64,000 nt of DNA, taken from contig NZ_SGXJ01000002.1 in assembly GCF_004216905.1 (NCBI RefSeq), positions 124,001 through 188,000 of the forward strand, read 5' to 3'. This DNA comes from Kribbella sp. VKM Ac-2569 (GTDB lineage Bacteria > Actinomycetota > Actinomycetes > Propionibacteriales > Kribbellaceae). Below the pieces are notes generated by a model that did no database searches, was not told the origin of the DNA, and was given only the letters and a program-made list of their open reading frames with translations. A program made the translations under genes and the position numbers. Of this stretch, positions 53,814-63,966 are shown one piece after another (position 1 is the first letter of the stretch; every line of letters begins with the position of its first letter).

Positions 53814-54545
53814 ATGCGCATTGATGTGTGGTCCGACGTCGTCTGCCCGTGGTGCTACATCGGGAAGCGGCGGCTCGAAGAGGCTCTCGCGGACAGCGGT
53901 GAGAAGGCCGAGATCGTCTGGCACAGCTTCCAGCTCGACCCGTCGTCGACGAACGACGACCCGCGGGACCTGGCGACCCGGCTGGGCGAGAAGTACGGTC
54001 GCGGCCGCGAGTGGGGCCTGCAGGCGAACGCCCAGGTCACCGAGGTGGCGGCCGAGGTCGGGCTCGAGTACCACCTCGACCAGGCGAAGCCGGTGAACAC
54101 GGTCGACGCGCACCGCATCCTCCACCTGGCCCGCGACCTCGCGGAGGCCGGAGAGGTGCCCGCTGACACGCAGGGCCGCCTCAAGGAGCGTCTGCTCAAG
54201 GCCTACTTCACCGACGGCCTCCCGGTCGGTGACCACGCCACACTGACCGAGCTGGCCACCGAGGTCGGCCTCCCCGCGGAGCGAGTGCGTGAGGTTCTCG
54301 CGGGTACGACGTACACCGACGACGTCGCCGCGGATCAGGCGCAGGCCCTGGCGTACGGCGCCAACGGCGTACCGTTCTTCGTCATCGACGAGAAGTACGG
54401 CGTGAGCGGCGCCCAGCCCGTCGACGTCTTCAAGGAGGCGCTGCGCCGCGCGAACGCGGACCGCAAGCCGGTGACCCTCATCACCGCACCGGGCGCGACG
54501 ACCGACGGTGACGCGGAGTGCGGGCCGGACGGCTGCCCCATCTGA
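53814..54545 (+). CDS. DsbA-family oxidoreductase, FrnE type
   Basis: 243 residues. DVVCPWCYIGKRRLEEAL holds the C11-x-x-C14 redox pair; the helical insert and cis-Pro GVPFFVIDEKYGVSGAQP follow. No signal peptide, so it is a cytosolic thiol oxidoreductase or isomerase, as for FrnE. The C-terminal CGPDGC pair may be a second redox site. Confidence 0.9.
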   Translation: MRIDVWSDVVCPWCYIGKRRLEEALADSGEKAEIVWHSFQLDPSSTNDDPRDLATRLGEKYGRGREWGLQANAQVTEVAAEVGLEYHLDQAKPVNTVDAHRILHLARDLAEAGEVPADTQGRLKERLLKAYFTDGLPVGDHATLTELATEVGLPAERVREVLAGTTYTDDVAADQAQALAYGANGVPFFVIDEKYGVSGAQPVDVFKEALRRANADRKPVTLITAPGATTDGDAECGPDGCPI

Positions 54546-54603
54546 GCACCAGGTTCAGCGGTGGGTACCGGGAGTCATACGAAACGTGGTGTATGAAGGA
54601 GGC

Positions 54604-55176
54604 ATGACTGTCGTGCGCGCACTGGCCAGGCCGTTGCTGTCCGTCATTTTCGTCGTGCAAGGCGCCAACGCGATCCGCAACCCCGAGCCGCTGGTTCCCA
54701 AGGCGCAGCCGGTGACCGACCGGATGATGCCGATGGTGAAGCGGGTCGCTCCGCCGCAGGTGAGCGACCGGATCCCCGACACGACCGCCAACCTGGTCCG
54801 GCTGAACGGCGCGGTTCACGTGCTCGGCGGCATCGCGCTGGCGAGCGGGAAGGGCCGTCGGCTCGCTGCATCGCTGCTGGCTGCTTCGCTGGTACCGACG
54901 ACGCTCGCCGGCCACGCGTTCTGGCTGGAGAAGGACAAGGCAGTCCGGAACCAGCAACGCATCAACTTCATGAAGAACCTGGGCCTCCTCGGTGGTCTGC
55001 TGCTCGCTGCGGTCGACACCGAAGGCAAGCCGGGTGTCGCCTGGCGGGCCACGCACGGAGCGCGGGCGGCGAAGCGCGAGACCAAGCGCGGCGCGAAGGC
55101 CGCCAAGCGCGAGGCGAAGCAGCTGGCCCACGAGGCGAAGCAGGCCGCCCGTCTCGCGAAGGCGGAGCTCAGCTGA
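54604..55176 (+). CDS. DoxX-family membrane protein
   Basis: 190 residues. DoxX-type four-helix membrane region (residues 1-145; LLSVIFVVQGANAIRNPEP) and a basic Ala/Lys-rich tail (about 150-190). GAAGGAGG precedes ATG at 54604. The family has been linked to oxidative-stress complexes in mycobacteria. Confidence 0.87.
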   Translation: MTVVRALARPLLSVIFVVQGANAIRNPEPLVPKAQPVTDRMMPMVKRVAPPQVSDRIPDTTANLVRLNGAVHVLGGIALASGKGRRLAASLLAASLVPTTLAGHAFWLEKDKAVRNQQRINFMKNLGLLGGLLLAAVDTEGKPGVAWRATHGARAAKRETKRGAKAAKREAKQLAHEAKQAARLAKAELS

Positions 55177-55225
55177 TCCCGATGCCCTAGGCTCAGGGCG
55201 TACAAACCTGAGCTGAGGGAGTGGA

Positions 55226-56509
55226 ATGAGCGAGCAGGGCTGGCCGGCGCCGCGGGTCGACGGAGCGGTGACCGGTACCGTCACGGTGCCCGGATCGAAG
55301 TCGATCAGCAACCGCGCGCTCATCCTCGCCGCGATCGCGGACGGTCCGTCGCACCTGACCGGCCTGCTCGCGGCCCGCGACACCGAACTGATGCGGTCCG
55401 CCCTGGTCTCGCTCGGGGTCGCCATCGCTGAAAGGCACAGTTCTGAGAGCGGTACGACGGTGACCGTCACCCCCGGCTCGCTCAAGGGCCCGGCGAACGT
55501 CGACTGCGGTCTGGCCGGCACCGTCATGCGGTTCGTACCGCCGGTGGCCGCGCTCGCCGACGGCGTGGTCGCCTTCGACGGCGACGAGTACGCGCGAGAG
55601 CGGCCGATGGGCGTCATCCTGGGCGCCCTGCGGACCCTCGGCGTACAGATCGACGACGGCGGGACCGGCCGGATGCCGTACACCGTGTCCGGTACGGGTT
55701 CGGTGCGCGGCGGCAAGGTGACGCTCGACGCGTCCGGGTCGAGCCAGTTCGTGTCCGCGCTGCTGCTGGCCGGCGCCCGGTACGACGAGGGCGTCGATAT
55801 CCGGCACGACGGGAAGCCGGTGCCCTCGCAGCCGCACCTGGACATGTCGGTGGCGATGCTGCGGGAACGCGGCGTCGTGGTCGACGACGCGGAGCCGAAC
55901 CGCTGGGTCGTTGCCCCTGGCCCCATTCGGGCGCTGGACACCGCGATCGAGCCGGACCTGTCGAACGCGGCGCCGTTCCTGGCCGCGGCCGTCATCACCG
56001 GCGGCGAGGTGACCGTGACAGGGTGGCCGGCGGAGACCACGCAACCGGGCGGTCAACTGCCCGAGATCTTCACGCGGTTCGGCGCCGAGGTGACGCGCAC
56101 CGAGGACGGCCTGACCGTGCGCGGGACCGGACGGGTGCAGGGCTGCGACCTCGACCTGAGCGAGGTCGGTGAGCTGTCCCCCGTGATCGCCGCGGTGGCC
56201 GCGTTCGCCGACGGACCGTCGTACCTGCGGGGAATCGCGCACCTGCGCAACCATGAGACCGACCGGCTGGCGGCGCTCGAGACCGAGTTCAACGCGCTCG
56301 GCGGGGACGTCACGCAGCTCGAGGACGGACTGGCGATCCGGCCCAAGCCCTTGCGCGGCGGGCTTTTCCACACGTACGACGACCACCGGATGGCACACGC
56401 CGCCGCAGTCGTGGGCCTGCTCGTCGACGACCTGCAGATCGAGAACATCGGCACCACGGCGAAGACCCTGCCCGAGTTCCCTGCCATGTGGTCGGAGCTC
56501 GCCGGCTGA
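55226..56509 (+). CDS. aroA: 3-phosphoshikimate 1-carboxyvinyltransferase (EPSP synthase)
   Basis: 427 residues. Adds enolpyruvyl from PEP to shikimate-3-phosphate in the shikimate pathway. [17 protein letters not shown] at the start, [17 protein letters not shown], and [14 protein letters not shown] near the end are intact. Overlaps rsgA by 1 bp (TGATG). Confidence 0.97.
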   Translation: MSEQGWPAPRVDGAVTGTVTVPGSKSISNRALILAAIADGPSHLTGLLAARDTELMRSALVSLGVAIAERHSSESGTTVTVTPGSLKGPANVDCGLAGTVMRFVPPVAALADGVVAFDGDEYARERPMGVILGALRTLGVQIDDGGTGRMPYTVSGTGSVRGGKVTLDASGSSQFVSALLLAGARYDEGVDIRHDGKPVPSQPHLDMSVAMLRERGVVVDDAEPNRWVVAPGPIRALDTAIEPDLSNAAPFLAAAVITGGEVTVTGWPAETTQPGGQLPEIFTRFGAEVTRTEDGLTVRGTGRVQGCDLDLSEVGELSPVIAAVAAFADGPSYLRGIAHLRNHETDRLAALETEFNALGGDVTQLEDGLAIRPKPLRGGLFHTYDDHRMAHAAAVVGLLVDDLQIENIGTTAKTLPEFPAMWSELAG

Positions 56510-57495
56510 TGTCGCGGTACGACGAGGACGCCAAGTACGACCGTCCGAGGCGCCACACCCGGCCCCGGACCAAGGACCGTCCCTCGTACGACGACGCCGC
56601 CGAAGGCTTCGTCTTCACCCGCGACCGTGGACGCTACGCCTGCTGGGTGGAGGGTCCGGACGGCGGGCGGGAGGTGACCGCGATGAAGGCCCGTCAGCTC
56701 GGCCGCACCGGCGTGATCGTGGGCGACCGGGTGAAGCTCGACGGCAACGCCACCGGCGACGAGGGCTCGCTGGCCCGGATCGTCGAGGTTCTCCCCCGTA
56801 CGACGCTGCTGCGCCGCTCCGCTGATGACGACGACCCGGTCGAGCGGCCCCTGGTCGCGAACGCGGACCAGCTCGTCATCGTTGTCGCCGTCGCTAACCC
56901 GGAGCCCCGCACCGGGTTGATCGACCGCTTCCTGGTCGCGGCGTACGACGCAGGCATGCGGCCGTTGCTGTGCCTCACGAAGACCGACCTGGCCGATCCG
57001 GACCCGCTGCTCTCGATCTACCGCCCGCTCGGCGTCGAGTCGGTCGCCACGCAGCAAGGCGGCGACCTGACCGAGCTCCAGGAGCAGCTCGACGACCGGA
57101 CGAGCGTGCTGGTCGGCCACTCAGGCGTCGGCAAGTCCACTCTGGTCAACGGCATCATCCCCGGCGCCGCCCGTGCCGTCGGCATCGTCAACGAGGTCAC
57201 CGGCCGCGGGCGCCATACGTCGACGAACACCGTCGTACTGCGACTGCCGGACGGTGGCTGGCTGATCGACACCCCGGGCATCCGCTCGTTTGGCCTCGCA
57301 CACGTGGACCCCGACAAGTTGATCGGCGCCTTCCCGGACCTCGCGGAGATCGCCGCCGACTGCCCGCGCGGTTGCACGCACGCCGCGGACGCGCCCGACT
57401 GCGCGCTGGACGAGGCCGTCGCCGCGGGTCGCGCCGACGCCGAACGGGTCGCGTCCTTCCGCCGGCTGGTCGCCAGCCGCGGGACGGCCAGTTAG
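56509..57495 (+). CDS. rsgA: Ribosome small subunit-dependent GTPase A
   Basis: 328 residues. OB fold (about 30-105), circularly permuted GTPase (TKTDLAD, then P-loop GHSGVGKST, DTPGIRSFG) and zinc finger CPRGCTH...C. Checks 30S subunit maturation. ATG at 56509 overlaps the aroA stop; this aroA-rsgA pairing is common in actinobacteria. Confidence 0.96.
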   Translation: MSRYDEDAKYDRPRRHTRPRTKDRPSYDDAAEGFVFTRDRGRYACWVEGPDGGREVTAMKARQLGRTGVIVGDRVKLDGNATGDEGSLARIVEVLPRTTLLRRSADDDDPVERPLVANADQLVIVVAVANPEPRTGLIDRFLVAAYDAGMRPLLCLTKTDLADPDPLLSIYRPLGVESVATQQGGDLTELQEQLDDRTSVLVGHSGVGKSTLVNGIIPGAARAVGIVNEVTGRGRHTSTNTVVLRLPDGGWLIDTPGIRSFGLAHVDPDKLIGAFPDLAEIAADCPRGCTHAADAPDCALDEAVAAGRADAERVASFRRLVASRGTAS

Positions 57496-57969
57496 CTACT
57501 TGGGGAGCTGTCCCTCCCACACCGCCTTCGCGCCGGCGTCCCCGGTGCGGATGGTCTGCCAGATGACCAGTACGCCGATCACGACGACAGCGGCCTGTGT
57601 CAGCAGCTCGAGCGGTCGGCTCTTCGTTGCCTTGTCACCCTTGATGCCGGCCAGCAGCAGGAAGGCGGCGACGGCAACGACCGCGAAGATCAGGCAGTAC
57701 CAGAACAACAGGTCGCCGCGCTTCGCGTGCACTTCGACGGCCTTCCCCAGCGTCGGCACCGCCTCGACGAACGCCTCGCCGCTCTCCTTCGCCACGAACG
57801 CGCACACCACTGTCCCGACGCCGAGGATCAGCGCCGGCCAGCGCAGCAGCCGGCGCCACCGCGGCACCAGCGCGAACACGATGCCGGTGAGCGCGGCCAC
57901 CGGCAGCAGCACCACGGTCAGATGGATGACCAGCACGTGCAGCGGTAGATCCCCGAAACGCTCGAACAT
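57496..57969 (-). CDS. DUF2231 membrane protein
   Basis: 157 residues with four helices (about 10-33, 41-60, 88-108, 126-144), an LHVLVIHLTVVLLPVAAL opening with conserved His, typical of DUF2231. Its stop directly abuts the convergent rsgA stop. Function unknown. Confidence 0.88.
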   Translation of the reverse strand: MFERFGDLPLHVLVIHLTVVLLPVAALTGIVFALVPRWRRLLRWPALILGVGTVVCAFVAKESGEAFVEAVPTLGKAVEVHAKRGDLLFWYCLIFAVVAVAAFLLLAGIKGDKATKSRPLELLTQAAVVVIGVLVIWQTIRTGDAGAKAVWEGQLPK

Positions 57970-58114
57970 TGACGCCTCCCGGCGGTCGCACGACGTGATC
58001 AGACACTAATGGCACGTTCAACGACTGCCTTTGGTTCAATCCAGACCGCAATCGATCCGCAACTGATCCCGGACACCCGCTCCGCTCCGGAGCGGTTCAG
58101 GCTAGCCTTCCGGC

Positions 58115-58894
58115 ATGCCTTCGCATACGGATGACCTGCGGCTCGCCCACATCCTGGCCGACGACGCGGACTCGACCACGATGGACCGCTACAAGGCGCT
58201 CGACCTGCACGTCGCGACGAAGCCGGACCTGACCCCGGTGAGCGAGTCGGACAAGAAGGTCGAGGACGTGATGCGCAAGACGCTCTCCCGGGCCCGTCCG
58301 CGGGACGCGTTCGTGGGCGAGGAGGACGGCACCAGCGGCTGGGGCGTACGGCGCTGGGTGGTCGACCCGATCGACGGCACCAAGAACTACATCCGCGGCG
58401 TCCCCGTCTGGGCCACGCTGATCAGCCTGATGATCGAGGACCAGGTCGTCGTCGGCGTGGTCTCCGCTCCCGCACTCGGGAAGCGCTGGTGGGCGTCGTA
58501 CGGCGACGGCGCCTGGACCGGCCGCGCGCTGCACTCGTCGCAGCCGTGCCGGGTCAGCGACGTGAGCAAGATCGAGGACGCGTCGCTGTCGTACGCCTCG
58601 CTCAAGGGCTGGGAGAAGCTCGGCAAGAAGAACCAGTGGGCAGACCTGATGGATTCGGTCTGGCGGACCCGCGCGTACGGCGACTTCTGGTCGTACATGC
58701 TGGTCGCGGAAGGCGCGGTCGACATCGCCGCCGAGCCCGAGCTCAACCTCTACGACATGGCCGCGCTGGCGATCATCGTCGACGAAGCCGGCGGCAAGTT
58801 CACCTCCGTCGACGGCGCCCCCGGCCCCAACGGCCCAAACGCCGTAGCAACCAACGGCCGCCTGCACGACGAAGTCCTCAAACGCCTCGACTGA
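58115..58894 (+). CDS. hisN: Histidinol-phosphatase, inositol monophosphatase family
   Basis: 259 residues. GEEDG (about 69-73), DPIDGTKNYIRG (metal site, about 87-98) and the C-terminal YDMAALAIIVDEAGG. Matches the actinobacterial HisN that dephosphorylates histidinol-phosphate. Alone here; other his genes are not nearby. Confidence 0.88.
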   Translation: MPSHTDDLRLAHILADDADSTTMDRYKALDLHVATKPDLTPVSESDKKVEDVMRKTLSRARPRDAFVGEEDGTSGWGVRRWVVDPIDGTKNYIRGVPVWATLISLMIEDQVVVGVVSAPALGKRWWASYGDGAWTGRALHSSQPCRVSDVSKIEDASLSYASLKGWEKLGKKNQWADLMDSVWRTRAYGDFWSYMLVAEGAVDIAAEPELNLYDMAALAIIVDEAGGKFTSVDGAPGPNGPNAVATNGRLHDEVLKRLD

Positions 58895-58947
58895 CGCCAC
58901 ACCCCCACATCCCCACCGCCCCGTGGAAAACCCTCTTTGGGCACGGG

Positions 58948-59022
58948 CCAACCAAATCTCACGGCGGATTTTGGTTGGTGAGGGCTCAAGGTCGGCGCGG
59001 CGTGGTTGGTGGGGGCTCGAAG
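58948..59022. repeat. Second member of the GATTTTGGTTGGTG palindromic element
   Basis: CCAACCAAATC (58948-58958) pairs with GATTTTGGTTGG (58967-58978). GGTTGGTGAGGGCTCAAGGT then recurs imperfectly about 30 bp on as GGTTGGTGGGGGCTCGAAGT. Related to the element at 19371-19431. It lies between the convergent hisN and ECF42 genes and may stop both transcripts. Confidence 0.55.
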
Positions 59023-59040
59023 TGGTGTGCAGGGACGGTG

Positions 59041-60186
59041 CTATTGGATTCGCTTCTCCAAGAAGGCGGCCTCGACAGGGTTGCTGGTGAAGGCGAGCGC
59101 TTCCTCGTACGCCGCCCGCGCCTCGTCCACCCGCCCGCAACGCCACAGCAACTCACCCCGCGTGGACGCCAGATACGGGTACGTCGCCAGCGCGGGATCG
59201 TCGGGTACCTGCTGAAGCGCAACCTCGGGGCCTGCCACATAGCTGAGCGCAACCACCCGGTTCAACGCCACCACTGGCGAAGGCCACCGCTCCAGCAGCA
59301 CGTCGTACAGCCCGAGGATCTCGGCCCAGTCGGTGTCCTCCCAGCGCGCCGCCTCCGCGTGCACCGCGGCAATCGCGGCCATCAACCCGAACCGCCCAGC
59401 CGGCCGTACCGCTCCCGGCACCAACTCCAGCGCCTCGGCGATCAACGCCTGGTCCCAGAGCGAGCGGTTCTGGTCCTCCATCAACACCAACTGCCCACCG
59501 ACCTGTGCGGGCCGCCGAGCTTCGGTCAGCAACAACAACGCCAGCAGGCCCGCTGCCTCTGAACTGCCTGGCAACAGCAGGCGAATCATCCGCGCAAGTT
59601 CAATCCCCCGCTGGTAGCCCGCTGTGTAGACCAGGTGTACGACGTCCAGCACTGCATCGATGCGCTCCGGTAGGTCCGTCAGGCGTGGGATGCGGTAGGG
59701 GATGCCGGTGCGGGAGATCTTTTGTTTGGCGCGGGTGATGCGGGCCTGCATCGTGGCTTCCTTGACCAGGAACGCCTTGGCGATCTCCGCCGACGACAGA
59801 CCGCACACCAGGCGCAGTGTCAATGCGATCTGCGCCTCCTGCGACAGCGCCGGATGGCAGCAGGTGAAGACCAGCCGCAAACGGTCGTCCGGGAAGGTTT
59901 CGTCGACGACATCCTCATCCGGGATCAGCAACGGGAGCTTCCGCCGTACGACGTCTGCACGCCGCCGGTGCTCCAACGCGCGCCTCGTCGCGACGGTCGT
60001 CAACCACGCACCCGGCCGCCGTGGCACACCTTGTTCCCGCCAGTGCACCAGCGCCTTCGCGTACGCGTCCTGAACACAGTCCTCCGCCAGGTCGAGGTCC
60101 GCCGCCACACGGGCGGTCGCAGCGAGGACGGCGGCCCACTCGGTCACATGGGCCGCCGCCACCGCTTCCGCTATCGGATCAGCCAC
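59041..60186 (-). CDS. ECF42-group sigma factor
   Basis: 381 residues. Short sigma regions 2 and 4 (LAEDCVQDAYAKALVHW; LSSAEIAKAFLVKEATMQARITRAKQKI) plus a long C-terminal TPR-like extension (about 190-381) typical of ECF42. No anti-sigma factor. GTG at 60186 overlaps the DGPF gene stop by 8 bp, so the two are coupled. Confidence 0.9.
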   Translation of the reverse strand: MADPIAEAVAAAHVTEWAAVLAATARVAADLDLAEDCVQDAYAKALVHWREQGVPRRPGAWLTTVATRRALEHRRRADVVRRKLPLLIPDEDVVDETFPDDRLRLVFTCCHPALSQEAQIALTLRLVCGLSSAEIAKAFLVKEATMQARITRAKQKISRTGIPYRIPRLTDLPERIDAVLDVVHLVYTAGYQRGIELARMIRLLLPGSSEAAGLLALLLLTEARRPAQVGGQLVLMEDQNRSLWDQALIAEALELVPGAVRPAGRFGLMAAIAAVHAEAARWEDTDWAEILGLYDVLLERWPSPVVALNRVVALSYVAGPEVALQQVPDDPALATYPYLASTRGELLWRCGRVDEARAAYEEALAFTSNPVEAAFLEKRIQ

Positions 60187-60526
60187 CGTTGACCAGTGGA
60201 CGGACCTCGACACCGCCCATCGGCGACGGGACCTGCTTGGCGATCGCGAGCGCCTCGTCCAGGTCGGCGGCCTCGATGATGTAGTACCCGCCCATCACTT
60301 CCTTGGTCTCCGCGAAGACGCCGTCCGTGACGACGTACCCGCCGTTGCCGTCCGCGCGGATCGACGTCGCGGTGGTGCTCCCGTCGAGCTGCCCGCCGCC
60401 GCGCACCGCCGAAGGATTGGCCTCCACGAAGGCCTGGTGGTTCTTGTGGTTCTGCTCCATCACCGACCCGTCGTCCGCGGCCCACTTCGCCTCGTCGTCG
60501 TAGATCATGACCAGGTACTTGCCCAC
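60179..60526 (-). CDS. DGPF/YCII-domain protein
   Basis: 115 residues; GTG start with AGAGGTGA upstream. YLVMIYDDEAKWA opening and DGVFAETKEVMGGYY (the DGPF motif). Members of this family are the usual partner and target genes of ECF42 factors. Confidence 0.9.
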   Translation of the reverse strand: MGKYLVMIYDDEAKWAADDGSVMEQNHKNHQAFVEANPSAVRGGGQLDGSTTATSIRADGNGGYVVTDGVFAETKEVMGGYYIIEAADLDEALAIAKQVPSPMGGVEVRPLVNGG

Positions 60527-60595
60527 TACGGGTCACCTCTCTCGTCGTTCACCAGTTCCAGCATTCACCATCCCGATGCGCGACCAGGCCAGGAA

Positions 60596-60601
60596 TCGAC
60601 A
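60596..60601 (-). promoter_or_regulatory. Possible ECF42 -35 box
   Basis: TGTCGA on the minus strand, 70 bp ahead of the DGPF start. From memory, ECF42 promoters have TGTCGA at -35. A convincing -10 box was not seen. Confidence 0.3.
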
Positions 60602-60642
60602 ACCCCCGCGAGGAAGTTTCGCGACCACGTATGGTGGCCGGT

Positions 60643-61926
60643 ATGCCCTTGACGTACCCCATCGCGGAGCAGACGCTCGACAACGGCCTCCGGGTCGTCG
60701 TGAGCTCGGATCGCGCCGTCCCGATCGTCGCCGTCAACCTCTGGTACGACGTCGGGTCGCGCCACGAACCACCGGGGCTGACCGGGTTCGCGCACCTCTT
60801 CGAGCACCTGATGTTCCAGGGGTCGCGCAACGTCGCCTCCGGTCAGCACTTCAGCCTGCTGGAGACCGCCGGCGCCAGCCTGAACGCGAGCACGTTCTTC
60901 GACCGCACCAACTACTTCGAGTCGCTGCCCAGCGGCGGTCTCGACCTCGCGCTCTGGCTCGAGGCGGACCGGATGGGCTACCTGCTCGACGCGGTCAACC
61001 AGGAGAACCTGGACAACCAGCGTGACGTGGTCAAGGAAGAGAAGCGGCAGAGCTACGACAACCGTCCGTACGGCGACTCGTACGAGCGGCTCGTCCGGCT
61101 CGCGTTCCCCGAAGGCCACCCGTACGCGCACATGACGATCGGCTCGATGGCCGACCTGGACGCCGCCTCGGTGGAGGACGTCCACGCCTTCTTCCGGAAG
61201 TACTACGGGCCGAACAACGCGGTCCTGACGATCGTCGGCGACGTGTCTACCGACGACGCGTTCGACGCCGCCAAGCGGTACTTCGGCCACCTGCCCGCGA
61301 TCCCCACGCCGCCGCCGGCGCCGGACGGGACGATCGGCCCGATGACCGGCGTAGAGCGTGACGACGTGGAGTCCGACGTACCGTCCGACCTGATCACGAT
61401 GATGTTCCGGCTGCCGGTCGACGGCACGCCCGAGCTGGACGCGGCCGGGCTCGCGCTCGACATCCTCGCCGCGGGGCAGAGCGGCCGGCTGAACCGGCGG
61501 CTGGTCCGCGACGAGCAGATCGCGCAGTCGGTGTCCGGTGGCGCGCTGCCGCTGATCGGCGGGGTGTCGTTCGGGACGCTGACCGGGATCGCGTCGGACG
61601 GCATCGACCTGCAGAAGGTCGAGGACGCGCTGCTCGAGGAGATCGAGAAGCTGGCCGCGGACGGTGTCACCTCGGAAGAGCTCGCCACGGTGCAGGCCCA
61701 GGCCGAGCGGGACTGGCTCGAGCAGCTGGCGACGTGCGCAGGCCGTGCCGACGAGATCTCTCATTACGCGTTGCTGTTCGGCGATGCGAACCGGATCAAC
61801 ACGCGCATCGACCAGGTGCAGGCCGTGACCGTCGAGCAGGTGCAGGCCGCCGCGCAGAAGTGGATCCGCGCCGAGGGGCGTGTGCAGGTCACGTACCGCC
61901 GCAGCGAGTCGGGAGACCAAGAATGA
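60643..61926 (+). CDS. M16-family zinc metallopeptidase, catalytic subunit
   Basis: 427 residues. Inverted zinc motif H51-LFE-H55 with the further Glu downstream in NQRDVVKEEKRQ. It resembles the beta subunit of mitochondrial processing peptidase. ATG at 60643 (MPLTYP) matches family starts; ATG 60631 is an alternative. Stop overlaps the next gene (ATGA). Confidence 0.92.
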   Translation: MPLTYPIAEQTLDNGLRVVVSSDRAVPIVAVNLWYDVGSRHEPPGLTGFAHLFEHLMFQGSRNVASGQHFSLLETAGASLNASTFFDRTNYFESLPSGGLDLALWLEADRMGYLLDAVNQENLDNQRDVVKEEKRQSYDNRPYGDSYERLVRLAFPEGHPYAHMTIGSMADLDAASVEDVHAFFRKYYGPNNAVLTIVGDVSTDDAFDAAKRYFGHLPAIPTPPPAPDGTIGPMTGVERDDVESDVPSDLITMMFRLPVDGTPELDAAGLALDILAAGQSGRLNRRLVRDEQIAQSVSGGALPLIGGVSFGTLTGIASDGIDLQKVEDALLEEIEKLAADGVTSEELATVQAQAERDWLEQLATCAGRADEISHYALLFGDANRINTRIDQVQAVTVEQVQAAAQKWIRAEGRVQVTYRRSESGDQE

Positions 61927-63272
61927 GCCAGGTTCTGACCACCCCGCCGGCCGTCGGCGCGCCGCGTCCGTGGAAGTTCCCGGAGGCGGTCACCACGCGG
62001 ACCAGCGTCGGCGCACCGGTGCACGTCTTCGACCGTCCGGGGCAGTACGTCGCCACCGTCCGGGTCACGATCGCGATGCCGCTGATCGCCGAACCGCGGG
62101 AGCTCGAAGGTGTCGCGACGATCATGTCGCGGACGCTCGACGAGGGCACCGAGCTGCATTCGGCCAACGAGTTCGCCGCCGCGCTCGAACGGCACGGAGC
62201 GGCGTACGGCGTCGATGTCAGCTCGGACGCGCTGCACGTGGAGATCTCTGTGCCGGTGTCGCACCTCGCGCCGGCGGTCGAGCTGCTCGCCGAGGCGATC
62301 ACGCGGCCCGCGTTCAACCAGGCCGATGTCGGGCGGCACGTGACGATCCGGCTCGGCGAGATCAACCAGGAGCGGGCCAACGCCGGATACCGGGCGCGTG
62401 AGGCGTTCGCGGCGCATCTGTTCGACGCGTCGACGCGGCGATCCCGGCCGACCGCGGGCCGGCCGGACACGATCCGTCCGCTGACGAACGTCGAGGTTGC
62501 CGACTTCTACCGGAACAACATCGGCCCGGAGCGGGCGGAGATCCTGTTCGCCGGCGACGCGACCGGTGTGGATGTCGCCGGCATCATCGACGCGGCCTTC
62601 AGCAACTGGACGTCGTCCGCCGGTACTGCGCTGGAGACGCCGGAGCCGATCTACCTTCCGGGCAACCGGGTCGTGCTGGTCGATCGGCCGGGCTCAGTGC
62701 AGAGCCAGCTGCTGATCGGTTGCGCCGGTCCGGACCGGCGGGACCCGGCGTGGGGTGCGGCCGCGGTCGCGAACCACGTCGTCGGCGGGACGATCACCTC
62801 CCGGGTCGACACCGTGCTGCGCGAGGAGAAGGGGTACACGTACGGGACGCGGACCAGCTTCGCGGCTCCCCGCAAGGGCGGGACCTTCAGCCTCGGAGGC
62901 GCCGTACGGACCGAGGTGACCGGCGCCGCGATCGGTGACGCGCTGCGGATCCTGCGGGAGGCCCGCGACGGTCTCACCGAGCAGGAGGTGCAGGAGGCGA
63001 AGGACAGCCTGATCCGCACCGCGCCGCTGCGCTACGAGCAGGCCGATTCCGTGGCCCAACAGGTCGGCAGCAACATCGCGAACGGCGTACCGGTCGACTT
63101 CGCCGACACGTACCTGACGAAGATCGCCGCCACCACGGCAGCCGAGGCGACCGACGCCTACCGCCGGTACGTCGACACCGACGGCCTGCTCGTGGTCGTG
63201 GTCGGAGAAGCCAAGGACGTACGTCCCCAGCTCGAATCCCTCGACCTGGGCGACCTGATCGAGCTCAGCTGA
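61923..63272 (+). CDS. M16-family peptidase homologue, non-catalytic subunit
   Basis: 449 residues. M16 fold but no HxxEH motif: the place reads GVATIMSRTLDEGTE. The R-Y pair of the other half is kept (TITSRVDTVLREEKGYTYG). As with the alpha subunit of processing peptidase, it probably pairs with the gene upstream to form a clam-shell heterodimer. Confidence 0.91.
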   Translation: MSQVLTTPPAVGAPRPWKFPEAVTTRTSVGAPVHVFDRPGQYVATVRVTIAMPLIAEPRELEGVATIMSRTLDEGTELHSANEFAAALERHGAAYGVDVSSDALHVEISVPVSHLAPAVELLAEAITRPAFNQADVGRHVTIRLGEINQERANAGYRAREAFAAHLFDASTRRSRPTAGRPDTIRPLTNVEVADFYRNNIGPERAEILFAGDATGVDVAGIIDAAFSNWTSSAGTALETPEPIYLPGNRVVLVDRPGSVQSQLLIGCAGPDRRDPAWGAAAVANHVVGGTITSRVDTVLREEKGYTYGTRTSFAAPRKGGTFSLGGAVRTEVTGAAIGDALRILREARDGLTEQEVQEAKDSLIRTAPLRYEQADSVAQQVGSNIANGVPVDFADTYLTKIAATTAAEATDAYRRYVDTDGLLVVVVGEAKDVRPQLESLDLGDLIELS

Positions 63273-63291
63273 TCTCTTCGGGCTGATCGGG

Positions 63292-63323
63292 CCCCGCTGC
63301 CCCGGCACGGTGGGGCAGCGGGG
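63292..63323. terminator. Bidirectional terminator
   Basis: CCCCGCTGCCCC (63292-63303), 8-base loop, GGGGCAGCGGGG (63312-63323). Perfect 12-bp stem between convergent genes. Confidence 0.85.
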
Positions 63324-63332
63324 ACCGCCCGG

Positions 63333-63758
63333 TCAGCGGCTGATGTAGTTGGAGAGTTGTTCGGTCTCGAACTCGAGTTCGCCGATCCGGGACTTGACCA
63401 CGTCACCGATGCTGACCAGACCGGCAAGGTTGCCGTCGACAACGACCGGGACGTGCCGGATCCGGCGGTCGGTCATCAGCCGCATCAGGTTGTCGATCAG
63501 GTCGTCCGGCGTGCAGGTGTGTACCTCCGACGTCATGATCGCGCTGACCCGGACCTCGCCCGCGTCCGGCGTACCGTTCCAGAGCCGGACGACGTCGCGC
63601 TCGGAGACGATGCCGTCCACCGACGCTCCGTCCGCGCTGACCACGACCGCACCGATGTTGCGTTCGGCCAGCAGCGAGAGCAGCTCGGTGACAGTGGCTT
63701 CTGGGGAGATGGTGACGACCTGGTTGCCCTTACCGCGCAGTACGTCATTGATCTTCAC
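63333..63758 (-). CDS. CBS-domain pair protein
   Basis: 141 residues, two CBS domains (about 8-70 and 75-135; GIVSERDVVRLW and GLVSIGDVVKSRI). CBS pairs bind adenine nucleotides. GTG at 63758 is chosen for GGAGG upstream; longer frames lack this. Confidence 0.88.
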   Translation of the reverse strand: MKINDVLRGKGNQVVTISPEATVTELLSLLAERNIGAVVVSADGASVDGIVSERDVVRLWNGTPDAGEVRVSAIMTSEVHTCTPDDLIDNLMRLMTDRRIRHVPVVVDGNLAGLVSIGDVVKSRIGELEFETEQLSNYISR

Positions 63759-63966
63759 GGAGCCTCCTGCAAGTTCGAAGGACCAATACCCCAAGGTACC
63801 GGCATTCCCCCGGTCACCCCCAGTGACAACGACGGACAACCGCCCACCCCGGGACCGCACGCTTGCCGCGTTTAGCTGTTTGAACGCTCAAGTGGGGCTT
63901 CGGGGGTGGTTCTCCGGCCGTTCGCTACTTAGGGTGATCGCAGAGCGTGTGCGCGGAGGGGTGCAC

